Assembly: GCA_030374805.1 (NCBI GenBank)
Contig: JARGSG010000142.1
Location: 1-61,954 of the forward strand
Source of the DNA: Gracilaria gracilis
Lineage: Eukaryota; Rhodophyta; Florideophyceae; Gracilariales; Gracilariaceae
Direction of reading: 5' to 3'
DNA length: 61,954 nt
Shown here: positions 30,643 to 42,139 of the stretch, one piece after another
How positions within the stretch are numbered: position 1 is the stretch's first letter
Layout: the number at the start of each line of letters is the position of its first letter
Program-made: the position numbers and the translations under genes
The notes under the pieces: generated by a model
Told to the model about the DNA's origin: nothing
The model's database searches: none
The model's input: only the letters and a program-made list of their open reading frames with translations

Positions 30643-31412
30643 TGTAGTCTAATACCCCAATGGAGAAAGACCCACGAAGACGTTCGGGATCTTTCTCAGG
30701 CGAGGCAGTACAGTAGCAAGGCCCTTCCAGGGATGACATGACGGAGTCGGTTTGTAAGGCCGACACCACCATTCACGACAGGCGTAGGAAGGTAAACCAG
30801 AAGCTGGAATCCGTGTAACCAGTGCGTGCGTATCCTCAGATGAGGCGGTGTTCCACAGGGGTGGCAAGTGTAGACCGGTGTCAGCACGAGCCGCGGGTCG
30901 CGGAGAACACCCGAAAAAGGGGAAAATAGAACGGGGAAGTCACGAGAGTGACGGAGAGAGACGGCAAGGCCGGGCAAATCATTATACAGGCGAAGGCGAC
31001 AAATAGAGGTGTATTACTCCCACAATTGGGTTCGTTTAGTTGACGCAGGGCGGATAGACGGTCCGTATGGTACGGGATATCCCTCCGAGGAGGAGTTGAA
31101 TACCGCCGAAGGCGAAGAGTCTAGAGCCAACCCTGGTTGGGGAGATTTACTTGGTGGCAGGGCCTAGTTGCCCCGACACTATGTAGTGTGTAGCTAACCT
31201 CCCGTACTGTGCGGCAAATACTATAATAATCTAGAATACTCCCATAAAGGGTGCAGAATTACCAGCAATGCTGTGCCAACCTCCTGGACTCTGCCGTGTA
31301 CCACGTGTCCCATGCACCAACGTGGCCATCCTATGTAGTCATAATTAACCCAGCCGACATGTCGGAAAATAACTAAGTCACTGGAATCCCTCAAGGAGGG
31401 CGTTGCACTTCA
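30643..31412 (-). repeat. 5' LTR of B-inner (770 bp)
   Basis: Collinear with 11076-11847; TGTAG...TTCA ends; flanked on the right by the target duplication TTGCT (31413-31417). Confidence 0.9.
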
Positions 31413-31417
31413 TTGCT

Positions 31418-32436
31418 GGCCCGAAGCGGTACAATGCCTGCTACGGTCATACGCCACGAATGGTGCCATTCAGTCAGCGATACTCGCTTTGCGAGAAACC
31501 CGAAAACGCTCAGGCGAGACGGGAACCGATTTTTCGGTACGCCTGAACAAGGCTTTCCACCTTTGTGGTAATTTCTATCTCGCTACAATGCATTGTAAAA
31601 TGTTCATCGACGGACTCGACTCGGCTATCCGGACTTTGGTCGCCCGCTATCGCGAGGACAGGAGGAAGATTACCTACCTGGAGCTCATCCCGTATGCAAG
31701 AGCCCAAGGTGACTCCCTCCGCGCCAGAGCTCCGAGTAATCGGTCTAAGTCCGCCAAGGCGTTGTTGATGGAAGTGAAATCTCCATCTCTTTCGCTCGTC
31801 GCGGATGACGCACCTGCGAGGGAGTACGATAAAGTCCAGCTCGCCCACGGCGGTATCGTCTCCATTCCGACAACGGACCTCCCGTCGACGACGGACGCCT
31901 CCTTCGAGACCGGTCAGGAAGGCACCGTGCTTTATGCCAATGCCCCTCGAGTTCGCGGGCCTTACATCCCGTACTAGAACGGAGGAACCTGCTTCCAACG
32001 ACCAGGATGGCAGGACACCCGCCCAGCGGGACGTTTCACGGATAACTGGAGTGGGCCCCTTCGACAGGGTAGGCAAGCATTGATAGCGCTGATATGCCAT
32101 CTCTGCTATACCCATGGTCACACGTCACTCCCGTGCCTCCTTTCCCTGAGAGACCTGGGCAAGGTGATGGTGAACTATGAGGCCCTCAAACCAGAGGAGA
32201 AGCGTTTCGTCTTAATGACGTCGTATCGCCGGGCCAAGAAGGACTTTGCCCACGGCGTACCGACAGCTCCGACATACCAGAGTGCTCCGGCACAGCCGGG
32301 TCATCCAGTAGCACCAATACACTACGTCGTGGACGATCCAAACACAGCTGTTGCGGTACCCCGAGGCCAACGTGCCCAAGCACTCGTGGTCGAGGAACCT
32401 GAGCAGCGGACGCAGGCGGAAACCCAGGGAAACTAA
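31418..32436 (+). pseudogene. gag: Gag of B-outer, second part
   Basis: In frame with 9896-11075 once B-inner and one copy of TTGCT are skipped. Starts WPEAVQCLLRSYATNG; contains NKAFHLCGNFYL and MFIDGLDSAIRTLV, aligned with B-inner's capsid end. A TAG at 31975-31977 stands where B-inner has Ser. The same frame then reaches ICHLCYTHGHTSLPC, a full CX2CX4HX4C zinc knuckle, and ends at 32436 with a Gln/Glu-rich tail. Confidence 0.75.
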
Positions 32437-32684
32437 AAGAGGGAGTCTCACATTCGGGAGAGAGGTTCTCAGAGCAGAGGCTGCCGAAGTCCGAGGCGAC
32501 GCCGCCTCGATCCCCGGTGAAGATCCTTTCGAGGAAAGACACCGCTTACGCGGACTCGGAACACTTGGGTGTTCTCTGTCGACCGTGGACACGGGCAAAG
32601 AAAAACAGGTTCCCGGATAGGGTCCTTGTGATGGCCAAGCGTAACTAAAAAGTTTACGCCGACCTTGCCCTCAATACCCAGTTT

Positions 32685-33665
32685 ATGGTGCACATTCTCA
32701 CGGTATTAGACACCAGTGCAGGGCCAAACTTCATCGTGGAGTCCCTCCTGCCACCGCTGGTGCGGACACGTATTCGCCGCGAGGCGACGCCCGAAGTCGC
32801 CGATGCGAATAACAACCCGTTAACAACGGTGGGAACCATCGACTTAGTCGTGCGTTTGGGGACCTCCGTGGTCAAGCTCGACTTTGTGGTACGTCGGTCA
32901 TTGGCTGCCACAGTAATTTTGGAATGTGATCACTGCGACAGATTCGTCGACGCAATCAGACCCTGCCTCAGGCTTGTGGAATTCGAGGACATTTGGTCGG
33001 TCCCGATAGTTCGTCGTCTGCTGAAGCGTGCATCGAGGAAACAAGTTCTACTACCTGCTGCGCAGGAACCACCATCCGCGACTCGCGAGTTCACCAAACT
33101 CCTCATTGCAGCGTCGGTATGCTTTCCACCAGAATCCCGAGTAATGGTTCAGTTCCATTCCCGTCAACACGGTTCTCGGGTTATTCAACCCATTTCATCG
33201 TTGTACGAGAAGTATCATCTCGCAGTTGCGAATGGTGTTGCACAGGTGTCACCGAATGCTCCTTTTTAGATACTTCTTGCTGATCTTGGCAACAACCCCC
33301 AGTATCTGGTAAAGAACCAAGTCATTGGATCGGTCACACCGCACCCACTCGCGATGCTCCCAACCGGCATGACGGCTGCAGATGTTCTCGGTTTGGTTTC
33401 CTCAAAAGAGGGCGACAATCCGGGACACCTCGACTTTCCGTCTAAGGAGGGGGAGGATACTCCCGTTTCAACTCCCGGTTCAACGGATAAACTGCCAAGT
33501 CACTGGGAAACCGCGCCTGCGCCTGCATCCGATACGTCACATGGCTCAACTAGCTATGACCGGATTGATCCCGTGAAGGCTCTTGAAGAGCTCGATCTCG
33601 GCCACGTGCCGGAATCACACCGTGAACGTCTGAGAGACATGTTACGGGAATTTACCCCAATGTAG
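32685..33665 (+). pseudogene. pol: Protease and linker of B-outer
   Basis: VLDTSAGPNFIVE is the active-site block, with Ser for Gly. ADANNNPLTTVGTIDLVV and VILECDHCDRF follow. The frame closes at 33269; the linker with MTAADVLGLVSSKEGD is open at 33354-33665 and ends ...LREFTPM just before RT. Confidence 0.7.
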
Positions 33666-33710
33666 AATGTATCTCTTGGTGAGATAAATACAACGGAACA
33701 CCGGATTGAT

Positions 33711-34675
33711 TTGCCACCGGACGCGCGACACGTTTTGCAACCCCCTTACAGGGCAGGAACAAAGGCTCGGGAAGAAAAGCAGTTCAAAGTGGACAAGATG
33801 CTTCGCGCAGGCGTGATTGAGCCCGCTCAGTCCCCCTGGGCGTGTCCAGTAGTACTGGTAATCAAGGCCGATGGAACCTGGAGGTTCTGTGTCGACTACC
33901 GCCTGCTCAATGCCGTGATGATCAGGGACACGTACCCAATCCCTCGCATGGAAGAGTGCATCGATTCGATCGGAAACGCAACCGTGTTAACGGCATTGGA
34001 CGCAAATTGGGGATATTGGCATGTCCCCGTAGGGGAGGAAGACCACGACAAGACCGCGTTTGTATGCCACTCTGGCTCTTTCAGCTTCAAGCGTATGCCG
34101 TTTGGTCTCACCAACGCCCCCGTTACATTTCAGCGTGCTATCGACATCTTGTTGAATCGCTTTAAGTGGCGGACGTGTCTAGTTTACATAGATGACATAA
34201 TTGTCTTCTCCAGTAATCTGGACGCTCATCTCACCCACGTAAGAGAGGTAATGACCACACTGCGTGACGCAGGAATTTACCTCCAGCTGAAGAAGTGTGA
34301 ATTCTTGACAGACGCTATGAAGTACCTGGGTCACACTATCCGTCCAGGACGGTTGTCGATCGAGGAAACTCGAGTGAATACCCTTGCCAAAGCGGAGGAA
34401 CCGCGAACCCAAACGGAATTGCGCTCCTTCTTGGGATTGGTCAACGCCTACCGACGGTTCGTGCCGAATTTCTCGGATATCGCGGCACCTCTCAACGCAC
34501 TACTGCGAAAAGGCCAGCCACCGAAACTGGTACCTTTCACGCCCGTCGAGACAGAGGCATGTAACTCCCTGAAAGAGGCTATCACATCTGCGACGATTCT
34601 ATCGTTGCCAAAACCCGGACTACCATACTCCGTGGACACGGATTCGAGCGACTACCAAGTGGGTTGCGCTCTTTT
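33711..34675 (+). pseudogene. pol: Reverse transcriptase of B-outer, truncated
   Basis: All Gypsy RT blocks are present: FCVDYRLLNAVMIRDTYPIP, LTALDANWGYW, MPFGLTNAPVTFQRAID and LVYIDDIIVFSSN, followed by FLGLVNAYRRFVPNFSDIA. It is a better-preserved RT than B-inner's, since FCVDYRLLN is canonical. Similarity stops after DSSDYQVGCALF, at the start of RNase H, where unrelated DNA begins. Confidence 0.8.
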
Positions 34676-35039
34676 CCATGAAAAGGTACCATTTTTTGAA
34701 TGTTTCCACGGTTCTGGTTCGCGCGTGTATGGCGTAAGCTAACGAGCGTGTGGCGCGCGCGTGCATGGGGTGTGTACAACGGCGCGTACGTCTCTAGCGC
34801 TATTCGTTCTCTTTAAGTACCCTCGCGGAGTGCTTCCTTCTGGTTGTATCTTCCTGGTGCGCGTTCAAAACCACTTTGGTACTCGTGATCACAATGCTTT
34901 CCGTCTTCCTTACAGGATTGCATCCCCTCTAAGGTTTACCCATCAGTCGGAATGTCTTCTCCCTTGCGGTTCCAGTAGCTTACCCTAAAGTGGTGCGGTA
35001 TGGCTGAGGGTGGCTCGGCGGTATCACTGTTGGCGCCTC
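34676..35039. other. Unassigned 364-bp junction DNA between B-outer and A
   Basis: Does not match the A or B LTRs. It contains a 13-bp inverted repeat, GGTATGGCTGAGG at 34997-35009 and its complement at 35036-35048, where the right arm lies in A's chromodomain codons. It might be part of another element or a rearrangement scar. Confidence 0.4.
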
Positions 35040-35040
35040 A

Positions 35041-35424
35041 GCCATACCAACGTACGGTGTACTTCAGACCACCTGGGGTACGGCGGTGACCTACCAGGCG
35101 TCTCACCGGGAACTCATTAGAAACCTGAGACAATATTCCGTCACCACTTTGGTTTAGATTAGCATCAGTACCACAAGGAGAAGGTGGTTCTTGTAAAGGA
35201 GCAATTGTAATCCCCTCGGGTGGTACGTAGTCCGGGTCGTCACCCTGTGCGTCACCATTAACCTCAATGGGTATTTCGTCTTCTTGGGGCTGAGTTCTCA
35301 GGGCAACCGCTCGTGGGTCATGCCGGGACTCTCCCCGTTCCTTCCTGGTTTGAACCGTTCGAGGTGCGACCGTGATTCGGTCAATAGAGATCGTATTTTC
35401 TATACCATCTTGGTTCACCGTCAC
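35041..35424 (-). pseudogene. Chromodomain of A, truncated
   Basis: A linker (HDPRAVALRTQ, GDDPDYVPPEG) leads to FPVRRLVGHRRTPGGLKYTVRWYG, the first strands of a chromodomain. The rest, including the C-terminal helix, is absent because the element ends here. Confidence 0.65.
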
Positions 35425-36856
35425 CGTGTGATCAGTCGATCAAACTACCTTGAAAGGTCCTGATGATTTCGGAAGAAGCTTGGAATTGGTATCCCTATCA
35501 ATAGCTTCATCATCGGCTTCATCACCCGGTCATGATTTAGCTCCCTTCGGAGGGTCGTCAATAGAGATATATTAGCCCGGGGTAGCCGTTACCACTTGGG
35601 TTACCTTTCGGTCGTAGCCCTCCTTGCACCGCTTCTGGGAGGCTGTGAGCGCGCTCTAGCGTGCGTGAGAGCACGCCTCAACCTCAACAGGGTATTCCGT
35701 TTAACCTGTGACGGTGTGAACGAACCGGTGTCTTCTTGTACTAATGGATCTCATTCAACAACAATACCTGGTGGGTGTCTTGACAGTATCAGGTCGAACG
35801 CTGTAGTCTGCGTCACGAGATGAACCTGAAGGCTATATGCGTACGTAAATGGCTGCGCGAGCTCGTTCCAACCAGTTTGTTGTTCTTCAGTATAGTGGCG
35901 TAATCTAGATACCAGTGTTCGGTTAAAGCGCTCCACTTGCTCATTCCTTTTTGGATGGTAGGCAGTGGGGAAGTAGTGCTTAATACCCAAGAGGTTACAA
36001 ACAGCTTCAACGAACTTAGAAGCCGAGTTCGAATCATTGTCGATAAGTAGATATAGCGGGGCACCATACGGGTAAATCCAGTTGTCCAAGAACGCTACCT
36101 TGAGGGTCGTAGACTTCGTGTCCTTCAAATGTATGGCTCTGGTGAGCTTCAAAACCTGTCGGTGATTATGATGATGTACTGATATCCCCTGGTGGGTTTT
36201 GGCAGTGAACCTAGAAGGTCTATTGCGACGAACTCGAGAGGACCCGCAGCAGGGAATAGTTTCAAGTATTTCCCGTGCTTGCGGAGACCTTCATGGGTTC
36301 GTACGCATGATTTGCACTGACCTACAAAGGTATAGATATCAAGAGCCATATGGGGCCAATAATACTCTTGTCTGAAGATGTAGTACATTCTCGTACCCCC
36401 AGGGTGTCCTGATAGCCTTGGGTAGTGGGCAAGATACAGCACTCTAGGGCGCAGCACCTTGGGCACCACCTTTTGAAGGGAACCATCGATGGGAGCTCGC
36501 CTGACAAGGAAACCATTCCAGTCGAGGTCAAAGTTTGATTCCTCCATCCCTACTTGGTCCATGAGAGAGCGGCAATAAACATCGTTTGCTTGCGCTCTCA
36601 ATAATTCCTCAAGGGTACTTGGCATGACGACTGTTTCCTCAAGGGCGAGTATCTCCCGAGCGATTACGTCACTAAACCTCGTATCCTCTTCGGGTAAGGT
36701 CCAGTAACCTTGTAAGGTATTATTATCTCCAACAGGGTCTGTGGAGATGGTAAAGCATGGAATATCATCTTCTACCGGCTCGGTATCTAGACCATCTGTG
36801 TTACTACGAGAAATTGCGTCTGCAACATTGTGCTTTATACCTGGATGGTACTGCAC
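35425..36856 (-). pseudogene. pol: Integrase of A
   Basis: Zinc-binding HYPRLSGHPGGTRMYY...CKSCVRTHEG, first Asp in VAIDLLGSLP, second Asp in LYLLIDNDSNSASKF (usually SDNGS, so worn), Glu in NEQVERFNRTL. Two frames meet near 36150. It is preceded by the Gypsy end-of-RNase-H motif NVADAISRS. Confidence 0.8.
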
Positions 36857-36862
36857 GTCGTA

Positions 36863-38426
36863 CTAGAACTCTGACAGCCCTAACCGCCATCGGGCAAGCC
36901 TGCCCGATGCGTGTGAGAGACCTGGTATCCATCGCAGGGCGTCATGGTCGGGTCGAAGCGTAAAACTTTTACCATATAGGTAGGGACGGAGCATCAGCAT
37001 GCTCCAGACCACAGGTAAACACTTTTTTTCGGTTGTTGTGTAATTATTTTCTGCAGCATGCAGAGCGCAGTATAAGGCAATAGAATCAGCCCATAATGGG
37101 TATACATTGTAGCATAGTAGTTGTTCAGTGTGCACAAGGTGTCCCCAGGATGTCCACGTGCAGGGCTCATTCACTTTGTTTTGCAAGTCTTCAGGAACCC
37201 CCTTTGTAGGTAGATTGTTTATTCTTTTTCGACACGTGGTTGCTGTCCCCGGAGATGCACTTAAGAACCTCCCGCTGGGCAGAGCCGACCGTGGTAAGCC
37301 TCAAGCACCCCCTAGCCGATTCTTCATCGTCTAGTTTCCCATAGGATAGTTCTGCTGCCGCTATCGGTGCTGCACGTTTGTCTCGTACCCCGTTGTAATC
37401 GTCACTGCACGCTCCCTCGTCCCCGCTGGGGTGCTGCGCATAGTATTCTTATTTCTTGGGCATTGTTGATACTCACCCGCGTGAGTGTACTTCACGCAGC
37501 CCCAGTGCCCTATAGGTAGTTTGTCGCCGTTTTCTTGCTCCTGCATGAGACAACAACCAATTTTGGAAGTGCGAAGCGTTGGTATCCAATGTGTAGCGTA
37601 ATCTAGCTTTGGGTAATGCCAAGATGGGGAATGTCAAGAGCGCATGTTTCAGCGCCTCGAAGGCATTCATCTCCTCATTGGTCAGACATTCAAATCTTGC
37701 AGGTTGCCCTTTCAGCAGCTTCCTGTTGAGGAGAGCCGCTATCTTGACAATTCCTTTGGTAAACCGGTGGTACACATTGCACAAACCTATAAAGGATCGG
37801 ATTTCCATTTCTGAAGTGGGTTACTTCGCCTCCTGCACAGCCCGGATATTCCGCGGCGTCACTTCTAGCCTTCCATGGCTGATGATATGACCAAGGTACT
37901 CTACCTCTTTGGAGAAGAATTCGCACTTGCGGAGCTTCAGCGTTACTCCAGCTTCCCTCAAAAGGTGTAGAACTTCCCTAACATGGTGGAAGTGTTCCTC
38001 TACCGTTCGGGAATATACGATTACATCATCGATGTATACCAGAGCGGTTCTCTACTTCAACTTCGAAAGGATTATATCTAACGCGCTATGAAAGGTAGCC
38101 GGCGCATTTCGTAACACAAAAGGCATACGCGTAAAGCGGAATAACCCAGCGTGGCAAGTAAACATAGTTTTGTCCTTGTCTCCTTCCCTGATAGGTACCT
38201 GTCTATACCCACAATTGGCGCCGAGCGTAGTAAAGATTTTGGCGGTGCCCAACGAATCTATACACTCGTCCATTCTAGGTATTGGGTACGAATCCCTGAT
38301 GGTCATACTATTCAGTCTTCTGCAGTCAACACAAAACCGCATACGGGTATCATTCTTCTTTGTGACCAGAACCACAGAGCTAGCCCAGTCCGCATTTGCT
38401 GGTTCCATGACACCTTCACGGATCAT
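36863..38426 (-). pseudogene. pol: Reverse transcriptase and RNase H of A, split by an intron-like segment
   Basis: RT: GVMEPANADWASSVVLV, FCVDCRRLNSMTIRDSYPIP, FTTLGANCGYRQ (the motif A Asp is Gly), MPFVLRNAPATF, then in another frame [13 protein letters not shown] and FIGLCNVYHRF. RNase H begins RLRYTLDTNAS and LPIGHWGC, then is interrupted at 37051-37476, and resumes ENNYTTTEKKCLPVVWSML, TLRPDHDALRW. Several frame changes; inactive. Confidence 0.75.
37051..37476 (-). other. Intron-like insertion (426 bp) in RNase H of A
   Basis: On the minus strand it starts GTGAGTATC and ends ATGCTGCAG. Removing it joins GTG AAG TAC ACT CAC GCG G to AA AAT AAT TAC, giving VKYTHAENNYTTTEK, which matches the Gypsy RNase H consensus at this point. 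The same position in B-inner is uninterrupted. Confidence 0.5.
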
Positions 38427-38642
38427 TCGCTGGACCTCATTGAGCTCAACCTCACGGGCTTTTGGACCTGCTCGGTAAGGCTGCTGGTAAATGGGTTTCT
38501 AGCCAGGCACCATATCAATACGGTGCTCTGTAGCCTCAATTTGGCCTAACCGACCATGCCACATGGGTTCAAAGTCTTCTAAGATACTGAGGATCCGGCC
38601 TCGGAGAGCCTGGTTCTGCTCTCCGATCTGTACTTCCTCTCT

Positions 38643-39625
38643 TCAATTCCGCACTGGGACCAGTTTTATAGCCTTTCCCTGATCTCCAACCTTAGAGGTA
38701 TCGGAGATCTTCTGTTCCATTTTGGTATTTGTCGATAACGGGGGCGCGTATGCGGGATATGGAGCATCTATTCCTTCCCCTTTCTTAGAGGTGGTGACCT
38801 CGCCCAGCTCAGTAGGTGAGACCGTGAAAACCCGTTGTGGTGGCGGTAAGGCAATCCCAATAGTGGTATTCTTGGGTAACGTAACAATATAATTGCTAAA
38901 GTTACTCAAGTATACCTTGAAGGTTTGGTTAGGGGTGTTGTCAATGATCCCGTTTGACGTCAAGGCGAGATATCTCTCTGCTAACCTAGGATAGTTCTGT
39001 AGCATTATCAATCCTGGTCTTGCGCATGAGATATTCACTACCATTTGGGTCATAGCCGGGATTGAGAACAATTTGGGGAGCCGTATCTTGTTGGAGACCG
39101 TCTTGGTGGGTATATTTGACCTCGGCTTCTGACGCGAACCATTTTTGGTTTGCATATTACCTAGTATGTCAATACGAACACTCTGATGGAGAGCGACCGT
39201 TCGGGACCCTGAAAAAATTGCCTTGATATGTTTGTCAATAAAGTTGGTCCCGAGGATACAGTCTGTCACCAGAGGACCCCCACAAAGAAATTGAGCTTCA
39301 CCCTCAAGGTTCCAAGTTGTACTACAGTAGTGAACATTCTTCTAAGGTGCAGTGGGCGCTCGTTAGCGTCCACCAATGGGTTGATAGTCGGGGCAGGCCG
39401 AATGTTTTTCAAAGCCGAATCGGGTACGACGCGAGCGTTTAGAACATTCGGACCGGCGCCGGTATCAAGTACACACTCAACGGAAACCTGTATGTAATTG
39501 AGAAAGCTTATTGAAGCATTGAATTTATAGTTATTGTACTTCATCAGAAAAACCACAGGGGGTATATCTGATTCTTCTTTTTCCTCCTTTAAGGTTTCCC
39601 GTTCCGGTATCGACGGGCCTGCCAA
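38643..39625 (-). pseudogene. pol: Aspartic protease and linker of A
   Basis: Active site VLDTGAGPNVLNARVV is canonical DTGA. Flap-region LRVKLNFFVG, then in another frame CILGTNFIDKHIKAIF (ILG block). The linker includes VVNISCARPGLIMLQNYPRL and a tail before RT. One frameshift near 39268. Confidence 0.75.
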
Positions 39626-39645
39626 TTCACGGTTAGGGGTGGTCC

Positions 39646-41992
39646 CTATGCTAACCGTTCGGTGTTTTCCGGCTCCTCCTGAGCGGGACTGTCCTTCTCC
39701 AAGATTGGTGTTTCCTCGACGACATGAATCTGCGATGGTGATGGTTGAGCTTGTACCCTCCTTCCAGATCCATATAGGCTACGGTGGTTTTGCTGCCTGG
39801 CACTGATCAGATGTTCTCGCACCCCTGGGGGTATTTTGTCACATCTGTTCGACAGATGGTCTGGCGATAAACAGAGACAGCAAACTAATCTACCTGTTTG
39901 GGGATCACGCATTGCCATAGAGGTAGGTCTGAGAACCGGATTGGTCAGTGCTGTAGCATTTGAGGATGCTTGCGAACCACCCATTGAGATTTGTCGAGTG
40001 CTCGCCGCACTTGGTCGCGCATTAACGACTCTGGTGGTACTGTTGACGACCAATTACCAATAAAGATCGCTCGTGACTGAGCCTGTGGGGCAGTCACGAG
40101 ATGAACCGCCATCCCTGTTGGTACGCGAGTGAGCGAATCAACCCCCGAGGTATTGCTTTCTTCTAGCTCCAATACGGACCGTTTCGGTTTCTCCTTTGAG
40201 GTATGGGACGCCGATGGCTTCTTTCCGTGATGGAGAGTGTCGTCGAGCCCCTGGGCATAACGGGCAAGCCCATTACAGTCCACCTTACGATTGTTCGCCA
40301 GGTAGTTGCGTACCTGCGAACGGATGGCTTTGTCGACATTGTCGGCAAATAGCGACTTTAATATACTAGTTGTAAAGACATTACCGCATCGAGTGGCCAG
40401 ATTTCAAAGGACCAACGAGAATTACATTTCGGTTTGGCTAGAGAGCTGGCAATATGCCAGAACCTCAGCGCAACCTTCTTGGATAACATCATCGGCAGTA
40501 CCTGCGAACGGATCGCTTTGTCGACATTGTCGGCAAAGAGCGACTTCAACCTACTAGTGGTAAAGACATTACCGCATCGGGTGGCCAGATTCCAAAGGCC
40601 TAACGAGAATTCCATTTCGGTTTGGCTGGAGCGTTGGCGATATGCCTGCACCTCAGCGTAACCTTCCTGGATAACCTCATCGGTAGCGTAAGTTTCCAAC
40701 ATGAAATTAACCACTTCTGGGTACGTCTCTAACATCTCTGTCCCCTCTTCATCAACCGCCAGGGTATTTCCACGGAGCCTGCCTTGCAGCAAGTGGTAAG
40801 CTTGACCTTTAAGGTAAAACTGGAATAACCACATGGCAGCACCTTCGGAAAAACCATTTTGGTCACATGCAATCTTGAACTTCTGTAGAAACTCAATTAC
40901 CGCAATGGGATCATCACCTGTGAAGGTAGTGTCACCCATCTGGAAGCTGAGCTTCTTGTGGTGCTTGGTGATCTTCTGCGCAACCTCTTGGGTGTAAGCA
41001 GAGGATCGGTTTCTCAACCGATATGACCTATAATCAACCGCTTTGGTGAACATATCGTTCAGCGGCTGACGCACCTCTAGGGTTGTATCGGTGTCCGAAT
41101 CCGACTCGGACGACTCGTACCGTTTCTTCTTACCTTTTCGGTTTCTCTTTGACGACTTCTTCGCCAACCTGTTCGGTCTCTTCTGGCGTCTACCTTTACG
41201 GTCATCATCCGACGATGAACCAGTATCGGTATCGGAGCTCGAGGAATCGGGGTCAGAGTCGTAGCCGCGACTCTGTCCCTTCTTCCTCTTTCTTTCTTTA
41301 CCCTTGCGGTTTCTTCTTGGTAGCCCCTCTTCTGGGTCAGAAGAATCGTCTTCAGGTCCACCAGTCTTAGTGCTTTTTCGAACGTTACCTTCAACGGGTG
41401 GGAAGCACATGTCTCAAGCGCCCATCTCTTCATGGCTCTCTTGACCTTGCATTAAATATTGTACGTACGCAGTATCGGCCAGAATCGGTTTGATTGGCGC
41501 GGAAGAATCTGCGAAAATTCCTTGTGGTGTGCGAGTAACCATACTCATCCAGGGGTTTTTGCTTCCGCCATTCCTTCAGAAGCTCAAGGACCTTGAGCCA
41601 CTCGGTAGATATGCTCCCGGGCACCCGTTAGGAGGTACTTTTCAACTAATCTAGGTATGCGCTGAGAGAGCGTGTACGGCTCAGTCAACCACCAAACCGG
41701 TACCGGCGTCCATTTCCATAGAGGTCATAGCTTCATTAACCGTAGTGGTAAAAAGAGCTTTCGCTCGATCTTCAAATTGAGGCCAAAGATCCTCAACCGT
41801 TGTCGGCAAGTACTTAGTAGGTTTAGGAGCCATGGGAGGCTGAGTGCTCGTATCCTTTGACGTTTTGGCCCGAGGTTGCCGAAGCAGCTCCCCGGGATTA
41901 TCCAGAATGGGTTTGGCGGCCGAAGCCGCACCAAAACCTTTGTGGCTAAGTGCCGCGCTAGAGCTACGAGTAATCCTTGTAGGTCTTTCCAT
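39646..41992 (-). pseudogene. gag: Gag of A
   Basis: Same start as A' (MERPTRITR at 41992). A TGA at about 41681 and frameshifts follow. From 41410 to about 40690 the Asp/Ser- and Lys-rich linker and capsid (SYRLRNRSSAYTQEVAQK, TFTGDDPIAVIEFLQKFK) are open. A 188-bp tandem duplication (40310-40685) shifts the frame. The zinc knuckle CCLCLSPDHLSNRC (CX2CX4HX4C) lies at about 39850-39890. Confidence 0.75.
40310..40685 (-). repeat. 188-bp tandem duplication in gag of A
   Basis: Copy 1 is 40310-40497 and copy 2 is 40498-40685, about nine in ten bases identical, starting GTACCTGCGAACGGAT in both. 188 is not a multiple of three, so the frame is lost. Confidence 0.85.
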
Positions 41993-42123
41993 AGTGACCA
42001 ATAGTGGTATCCAATTGCTTCGCAAGTATTTCTACGAAACTAAATAGGTGTGTGAGCTTCCAGAATCCTTTCGAAGGTCTTCTGTTCACCAGTAAAGGTA
42101 CGACAAAAACCAAGACCCTTTTA

Positions 42124-42136
42124 AGTCGGGAGACCA
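42124..42136 (-). other. Primer-binding site of A
   Basis: TGGTCTCCCGACT on the minus strand, three bases from the LTR, as in A'. Confidence 0.7.
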
Positions 42137-42139
42137 AAA

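Larger units (their letters stand above)
11076..31412 (-). mobile_element. Ty3/Gypsy element B-inner, complete with both LTRs, nested in B-outer
   Basis: Its 772- and 770-bp LTRs begin TGTAG and end TTCA. A perfect 5-bp target duplication TTGCT lies at 11071-11075 and 31413-31417. The order on the minus strand is 5' LTR (30643-31412), primer site, gag, protease, RT, RNase H, integrase, long linker, chromodomain, antisense ORF, polypurine tract, 3' LTR (11076-11847). It spans 20.3 kb; subtracting the 8.3-kb segment at 13946-22241 and a 293-bp MITE leaves about 11.7 kb. The two LTRs differ at roughly one base in twelve over the first 260 positions by eye, so the insertion is old. Confidence 0.9.
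31413..34675 (+). mobile_element. B-outer, right part (3' truncated)
   Basis: Continues gag, protease and RT of the element begun at 9009. RNase H, integrase and the 3' LTR are missing; homology to B-inner ends at CALF near 34675. Confidence 0.85.

Noticed and set aside
34676..35039. 3' LTR of element A
   Set aside because: No similarity to the LTRs at 1470 and 42140, and the chromodomain is cut before any polypurine tract.
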